From contig NZ_JOCQ01000018.1 of the NCBI RefSeq assembly GCF_000720725.1, positions 1 through 64,000 on the forward strand: a DNA stretch of 64,000 bases, written 5' to 3'. The first letter of the stretch is position 1, and each line of letters starts with the position of its first letter. A model generated the notes under the pieces. It had not been told where the DNA came from, did no database searches, and saw nothing but the letters and a program-made list of their open reading frames with translations. Position numbers and translations under genes: made by a program. Positions 60,372-64,000 of this stretch are shown piece by piece. The stretch comes from Streptomyces rimosus subsp. rimosus (GTDB taxonomy: Bacteria; Actinomycetota; Actinomycetes; Streptomycetales; Streptomycetaceae).

Positions 60372-61428
60372 GACACTCCCGGTCGAGTCCGAGTTCTTCG
60401 CTCCCCGCGCGGCCATCGACGACCTGTTGTGCGCCTTCCTGACGGAACGGGCGCAGAGTGCCGCGGTGCCCGGCCAGTCGGCGCTGGTCCTCCTGCTGCG
60501 GGACTTCATCGAGGGCGGAAAGCGGGTCCGGCCGCTGCTGTGCGTGGCCGGATGGCGGGCGGCGGGCGGGGACGGCGACCCCGCGCAGGCCGTGCGGCTG
60601 GCCGCCTCCATCGAGTTGGCGCACGCCTGCGCCCTCGTGCACGACGACATCATGGACGCGGCCGACAGCCGCCGCGGACGCCCCTCGGTCCACCGGACAC
60701 TGGCCGACCGCCACCCCCTGCCGGATATGGCCGAACGATTCGGCACCAGTGGCGCGATCCTGGTGGGCGACCTGGCCCTGGTCTGGTCCGACGAGCTGCT
60801 GCACACCACGCTCATGCCCGACGCGCACCGCGTCGCCGTGCTGCGCGTCGTCGACCTCGCGCGGGCCGAACTGATCGCCGGCCAGCACCTGGACCTGCTG
60901 ACCACCGGCGACCTCGATGTGAGCCTGGAGACCGCGCTGACCGTCGTCCGCTACAAGACCGCCAAATACACCGTCGAACGGCCCTTGCAGGTCGGGGCCG
61001 CCCTGGCCGGCGCCGACCAGCGGCTCATGGACGCCTGCAGCGCCTACGGCGTGCCGCTCGGCGAGGCGTTCCAGCTGCGGGACGACGTGCTCGGGGTCTT
61101 CGGCGACCCGGACCGGATGGGCAAGTCGCGCCTGGACGACCTGCGGGAGGGCAAGTGCACCAGCCTCATCGTCCGCGCCCTGCGGGTCGCCACGCCCGCC
61201 CAGGCCAAGCGGCTGCGCGCGGTGGTCGGCGACCCCCAGCTGGGCGAGCCGGAGGCCGCGGAGGTCCGCGACATCCTCACCGTCACCGGGGCCCGGGCCG
61301 CGGTCGAGCGGATGATCGAGAAGCGGTACCAGCAGGCCCTGTACGCCCTGGACACGTCCCCCTTCACGCCTGAGGCGGTCAGCACGCTCAAGGCCGTCGC
61401 GGAAGCGGCCGTCCATCGAACGGCATGA
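60361..61428 (+). CDS. Polyprenyl (probably geranylgeranyl) diphosphate synthase
   Basis: 355 aa trans-prenyltransferase. FEGGKRVRPLLCVAGWRA-type substrate region (IEGGKRVRPLL), first Asp motif VHDDIMDAADSRRG, KTAKYTVERPLQVG, second motif FQLRDDVLGVFGD followed by DDLREGKCTSLIVRAL. The residues just before the first Asp motif (ACALV) are small, without the aromatic residues that stop growth at C15, so GGPP is the likeliest product. First enzyme gene of an operon with a UbiA-type enzyme and an ABC exporter; its stop overlaps an ATG of the next frame. Confidence 0.93.
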   Translation: MRTETLPVESEFFAPRAAIDDLLCAFLTERAQSAAVPGQSALVLLLRDFIEGGKRVRPLLCVAGWRAAGGDGDPAQAVRLAASIELAHACALVHDDIMDAADSRRGRPSVHRTLADRHPLPDMAERFGTSGAILVGDLALVWSDELLHTTLMPDAHRVAVLRVVDLARAELIAGQHLDLLTTGDLDVSLETALTVVRYKTAKYTVERPLQVGAALAGADQRLMDACSAYGVPLGEAFQLRDDVLGVFGDPDRMGKSRLDDLREGKCTSLIVRALRVATPAQAKRLRAVVGDPQLGEPEAAEVRDILTVTGARAAVERMIEKRYQQALYALDTSPFTPEAVSTLKAVAEAAVHRTA

Positions 61429-61511
61429 CGCCGGCGGTCCCGTCCCGTCCACCGGCCGGCACCGGGACGCGCAGGCCCGGACCCCCTGCTCGAACAGTAC
61501 GGAGCCGCCCC

Positions 61512-62411
61512 ATGACGACCCCCACGACGAGCGCCCCCGCGGCGGTGCTGCTGACCGTCTGGCGGGAAATCCGCCTGAGCTGGCTGTTCATCCGCGTCGA
61601 TCGCTGGACCACGGTCTTTCCCGGCAGCTGCTTCGTCGCGGCGGCGGCCGTCCACGCACGGCTGCCCCCGCGCGAGGCCGCGGTCACCGTGGTCCTGGGG
61701 GCGGTGTACTTCTGGCTGTTCATCTACGAGCACACCCTGGCCAACCAGCTCGTCGGCGTGGAGGAGGACCGCCACAACAAACCCTTCCGGCCGCTGGTCA
61801 CCGGCGAGGCCACCATCCGGGGCGCCCGGCTGCGCCTGGCCGCCGTACGGATCGCCTTCCCCGCGTACGGCTACTGTCTGGGCGTTCTGAAGTGGGCGCT
61901 GATGTGGCAGATCCTGTCCCTGCTGCAACACGAGTACGGTTGGGGCCGCCACTGGCTGGGCAGGAACCTGTACGCCGGGATCGGCGTCATCGCCCAGCTG
62001 GCGGCCGCGTGGGAGATCGTCACCGTGCTCACGCCGGACGCCTGGCGGTGGATCTGGACACTGACGATCACGGTGACCTTCCTGATGTCCGTCCAGGACC
62101 TGCGCGACATGCACGGAGACCGCCTGGTCCGCCGCTCCACGATGCCCCTGGTCTTCGGCGAGCTGCCCACCCGGACCTTCCTGTGCGCCGGCTTCGCCGT
62201 CGGCCCCGTCTTCATCCACTCCTTCCTGCTGGCGCCCGCCGGTACGCGCTGGTGGCTCGTCGCCACCGATGTCTTCCTGTGCGGTCTGAGCCTGGTGCTG
62301 GCCGCCCGGGTCCGGCTGCTGCGCGGCCCGGAACACGACCAGCGCAGCTACCGCCTGGTCGAGCAGTGGTACACCTTCGCCCTTGCCGCCTCCATCTACA
62401 CACTCCGCTGA
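61512..62411 (+). CDS. UbiA-superfamily enzyme, candidate terpene cyclase or prenyltransferase
   Basis: 299 aa, about seven to nine membrane helices. First Asp-type motif NQLVGVEEDRHNKPFRPLVT (Asn, Glu-Asp, then NKPxRP) and second motif SVQDLRDMHGDRLVRRSTMP. The ED..NKP.RP form resembles the UbiA-related terpene cyclases described from fungi and Streptomyces rather than aromatic prenyltransferases; this is from memory. No aromatic-acid biosynthesis gene is adjacent. The frame is open from 61425 (ATGA overlap), but 61512 has GGAG upstream and fits family length. Would take GGPP from the gene before it. Confidence 0.85.
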   Translation: MTTPTTSAPAAVLLTVWREIRLSWLFIRVDRWTTVFPGSCFVAAAAVHARLPPREAAVTVVLGAVYFWLFIYEHTLANQLVGVEEDRHNKPFRPLVTGEATIRGARLRLAAVRIAFPAYGYCLGVLKWALMWQILSLLQHEYGWGRHWLGRNLYAGIGVIAQLAAAWEIVTVLTPDAWRWIWTLTITVTFLMSVQDLRDMHGDRLVRRSTMPLVFGELPTRTFLCAGFAVGPVFIHSFLLAPAGTRWWLVATDVFLCGLSLVLAARVRLLRGPEHDQRSYRLVEQWYTFALAASIYTLR

Positions 62412-62432
62412 ACGAGAACGAAAGGGCCCGAC

Positions 62433-63068
62433 GTGCCGGGAGAGGGGACCGAGCGGCCGCTGCGGCTGCGCATCAGGGGCGTGTGGAAGGCGTACGGCCG
62501 CAGACAGGTGCTGCGCGGCGCCGACCTCGATGTGCCGCCGGGGGCGCTGGTCGGTGTCGTCGGCGAGAACGGCTCGGGCAAGAGCACGCTGCTGCGCATC
62601 GCGGTGGGTGAGCTGACGCCCGACACGGGCTCGGTGGCGCGCGCCGGGGCGGTCGGATACTGCCCGCAACGCGCCGTACTGAACGACTCGTTCACCGTCC
62701 GGCAGCATCTGCGGCTGTTCCAGGTGGCCTACCGGCTGCCGACCCTGGCGCGGGCCCACGAGCTGATGGACCTGCTGGCGTTCACCGGCTGCGAGCGCCT
62801 GCGGCCCGGCGAACTGAGCGGCGGGACACGGCAGAAGCTGAATCTGCTGCTCGCGCTGATGCACGACCCTCAGCTGCTGGTGCTCGACGAGCCGTACCAG
62901 GGCTTCGACTGGGACACCCACCAGCGTTTCTGGGCGCTGGCCGAGGGCCTGCGCGACGCGGGCCGGTCCATCGTCGTGGTCTCGCACCTGCTGCACGACC
63001 TGCACCACTTCGACGCGGTCGGCCACCTGCGGGAGGGCCGTCTCGTCGCCGAGGAGCCCGTCCGATGA
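62433..63068 (+). CDS. ABC transporter ATPase
   Basis: 211 aa from GTG. Walker A VGENGSGKSTLLRIAVGEL, Q-loop VGYCPQRAVLNDSFTVRQHL, signature LSGGTRQKLNLLLALM, Walker B LLVLDEPYQGFD, H-loop VVVSHLLHDLHHF. The signature LSGGT rather than LSGGQ occurs in ABC-2 exporters. It overlaps the permease gene by ATGA. Probably exports the product of this operon or gives self-protection. Confidence 0.93.
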   Translation: MPGEGTERPLRLRIRGVWKAYGRRQVLRGADLDVPPGALVGVVGENGSGKSTLLRIAVGELTPDTGSVARAGAVGYCPQRAVLNDSFTVRQHLRLFQVAYRLPTLARAHELMDLLAFTGCERLRPGELSGGTRQKLNLLLALMHDPQLLVLDEPYQGFDWDTHQRFWALAEGLRDAGRSIVVVSHLLHDLHHFDAVGHLREGRLVAEEPVR

Positions 63069-63913
63069 ACCGTCACCGGCCGGCCTTCACCGAGATGCTG
63101 CGGTGCACGCTGCTCGGCCAGCTGCGCAACCGCATGGCCCTGCTGCTGGCGGTCGCCTTCATCCCCGTGTGGATCGCCGTGGCCCGCCTGAGCTCGTCGG
63201 AGCGGGCCGTGCGCTTCGCCCTGGACTCCCTCGGCACCCATGCCGTCGCCCCGGCGGGTCACGTCAGCCAGGTCGCCAACGCGGTCGCCGCCGTCACCCT
63301 GGTGACCGGGTTCGTGATGTTCATGGAGACGTTCAAGTCCGGGGAGATGGACCGCCGGCTGCTGCTGGCCGGCTACCCGCGCCTGCCGATGCTGCTGGCG
63401 AAGGTCACCGCCGTCGCCCTGGTCGCCGCGCTCCTGGCCCTGTACACCACGGCCGTCCTGTCGGTCTCGGTCTCCGTACGGCAGACGGTGCCCCTGGCCC
63501 TCAGCCTCTTCGGGGCCGGGCTCGCGTACGGCGGCATCGGCCTGCTCCTGGGCTCCCTGGTCCGCGGTGAACTGGAGGGATTCTTCCTCGTCATCATGCT
63601 CAGCCTGGTCGACACCGGCCTGCAGAACCCGGTCCTCAAGGTGGTCGACCTGTCCGGCCTGGAGGTGTTTCCTCTGTACGGCGCGGACCAGCTGGCGCTG
63701 GCCGCGGCGTTCACACCCCGTACGCCCTGGGCATACGGCCTGCTCTCGCTCGGCTGGGCCGCAGCGACCAGCGCCCTGGCCCTGCTGGTTTTCCACGTCC
63801 GTACGCGGTCCCACTGCACAGGCGGGGCCGCGGCCACCGGGATCCCTTCACCGGTGACCGCGGCCGGACCGTCGGAGACGGTCGTACGGACCTCCGCCCG
63901 GCGGTCGCGTTAG
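63065..63913 (+). CDS. ABC-2-type transporter permease
   Basis: 282 aa, six helices (ALLLAVAFIPVWIAVARL, VANAVAAVTLVTGFVMFME, VTAVALVAALLALYTTAVL, PLALSLFGAGLAYGGIGLLL, GFFLVIMLSLVDTGLQNP, GLLSLGWAAATSALALLVFH), with MDRRLLLAGYPRLPMLLAK before helix 3. Translationally coupled to the ATPase. The ~40-residue C-terminal tail is Ser/Thr/Ala-rich. Fourth gene of the terpene-type operon. Confidence 0.9.
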   Translation: MNRHRPAFTEMLRCTLLGQLRNRMALLLAVAFIPVWIAVARLSSSERAVRFALDSLGTHAVAPAGHVSQVANAVAAVTLVTGFVMFMETFKSGEMDRRLLLAGYPRLPMLLAKVTAVALVAALLALYTTAVLSVSVSVRQTVPLALSLFGAGLAYGGIGLLLGSLVRGELEGFFLVIMLSLVDTGLQNPVLKVVDLSGLEVFPLYGADQLALAAAFTPRTPWAYGLLSLGWAAATSALALLVFHVRTRSHCTGGAAATGIPSPVTAAGPSETVVRTSARRSR

Positions 63914-63981
63914 CGGGCCGGCACCGCGGCCGGGTGACTGCACTGCCGGACGTAACGGCCCAGAGCCGTGAGGGGGAAGAC

Positions 63982-64000
63982 ATGCCGGTAGTTCTCGTAG
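63982..64000 (+). CDS. Start of the next gene, cut by the window end
   Basis: ATG at 63982 after GAGGGGGAAGA, reading MPVVLV before the window ends. It lies 68 bp after the ABC permease and may belong to the same operon. Confidence 0.4.

Noticed and set aside
1..64000. tRNA or rRNA genes or an intact attachment site next to the integrase fragments
   Set aside because: No cloverleaf-like sequence with a conserved T-arm and no long direct repeats flanking the integrase relics were found by eye.

Overview
The window looks like a chromosomal-arm segment of a Streptomyces or close relative. It has very high GC with strong G/C bias at third codon positions, many GTG starts and one TTG start, and many Tat/Sec-exported proteins and polysaccharide hydrolases. 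There is also a DasR-type site ahead of a chitinase. No tRNA, rRNA or complete mobile element was seen.

Left part (about 1-32 kb) is accessory DNA. It opens with the tail of a tyrosine recombinase. A NarL-type two-component system diverges from a small membrane protein. Then come two STAND NTPase loci (6.5-9.3 kb and 16.5-20.3 kb), each with a small upstream partner gene. Between them, 9.4-12.6 kb is a graveyard of truncated integrases, ISKra4- and IS5-family transposases and a clipped phosphotransferase. Two copies of a roughly 620-bp conserved leader, in inverted orientation (4.9-5.5 and 12.7-13.3 kb), flank the first STAND locus and the graveyard; each drives a different secreted protein. 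A gene pair sharing an N-terminal SGRxxP domain lies at 13.8-15.1 kb. A second decayed ISKra4 element sits at 20.6-21.8 kb. An actinobacterial type IV secretion module (pilin, VirB6/TrbL-like, PrgI-like, VirB4-like; 22.6-28.8 kb) breaks off next to a short type I-E-like CRISPR remnant and an 8 x 7 bp tandem repeat. Two tandem paralogous secreted proteins follow at 29.8-30.7 kb.

Right part (about 32-64 kb) is ordinary streptomycete territory with some unusual genes. At 32.4 kb a single gene fuses a cis-prenyltransferase (UppS fold) to a squalene/phytoene-synthase-like domain, with both active sites apparently intact. Next are a xylan-degrading pair (GH62 with an internal amber codon, and GH11), an ArsR-MFS efflux pair with a palindromic operator, a GH18 chitinase with a dre site, and a fused double-permease ABC importer with its ATPase. 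After these come an exo/endonuclease-phosphatase protein, a PucR-like regulator, a lipase, an RNase HI, an AraC regulator beside a cupin dioxygenase, several secreted proteins of unknown function, a VOC protein, CsbD and mannose-6-phosphate isomerase. The window ends with a compact operon (60.36-63.9 kb): a GGPP-type polyprenyl synthase, a UbiA-superfamily enzyme that may be a terpene cyclase, and an ABC exporter.

Several genes are broken. Some frameshifts sit in C/G runs (4627-4634, near 23330, near 28186) and could be assembly errors. Others are substitutions to stop codons (20878-20880, 36538-36540), which are more likely real.
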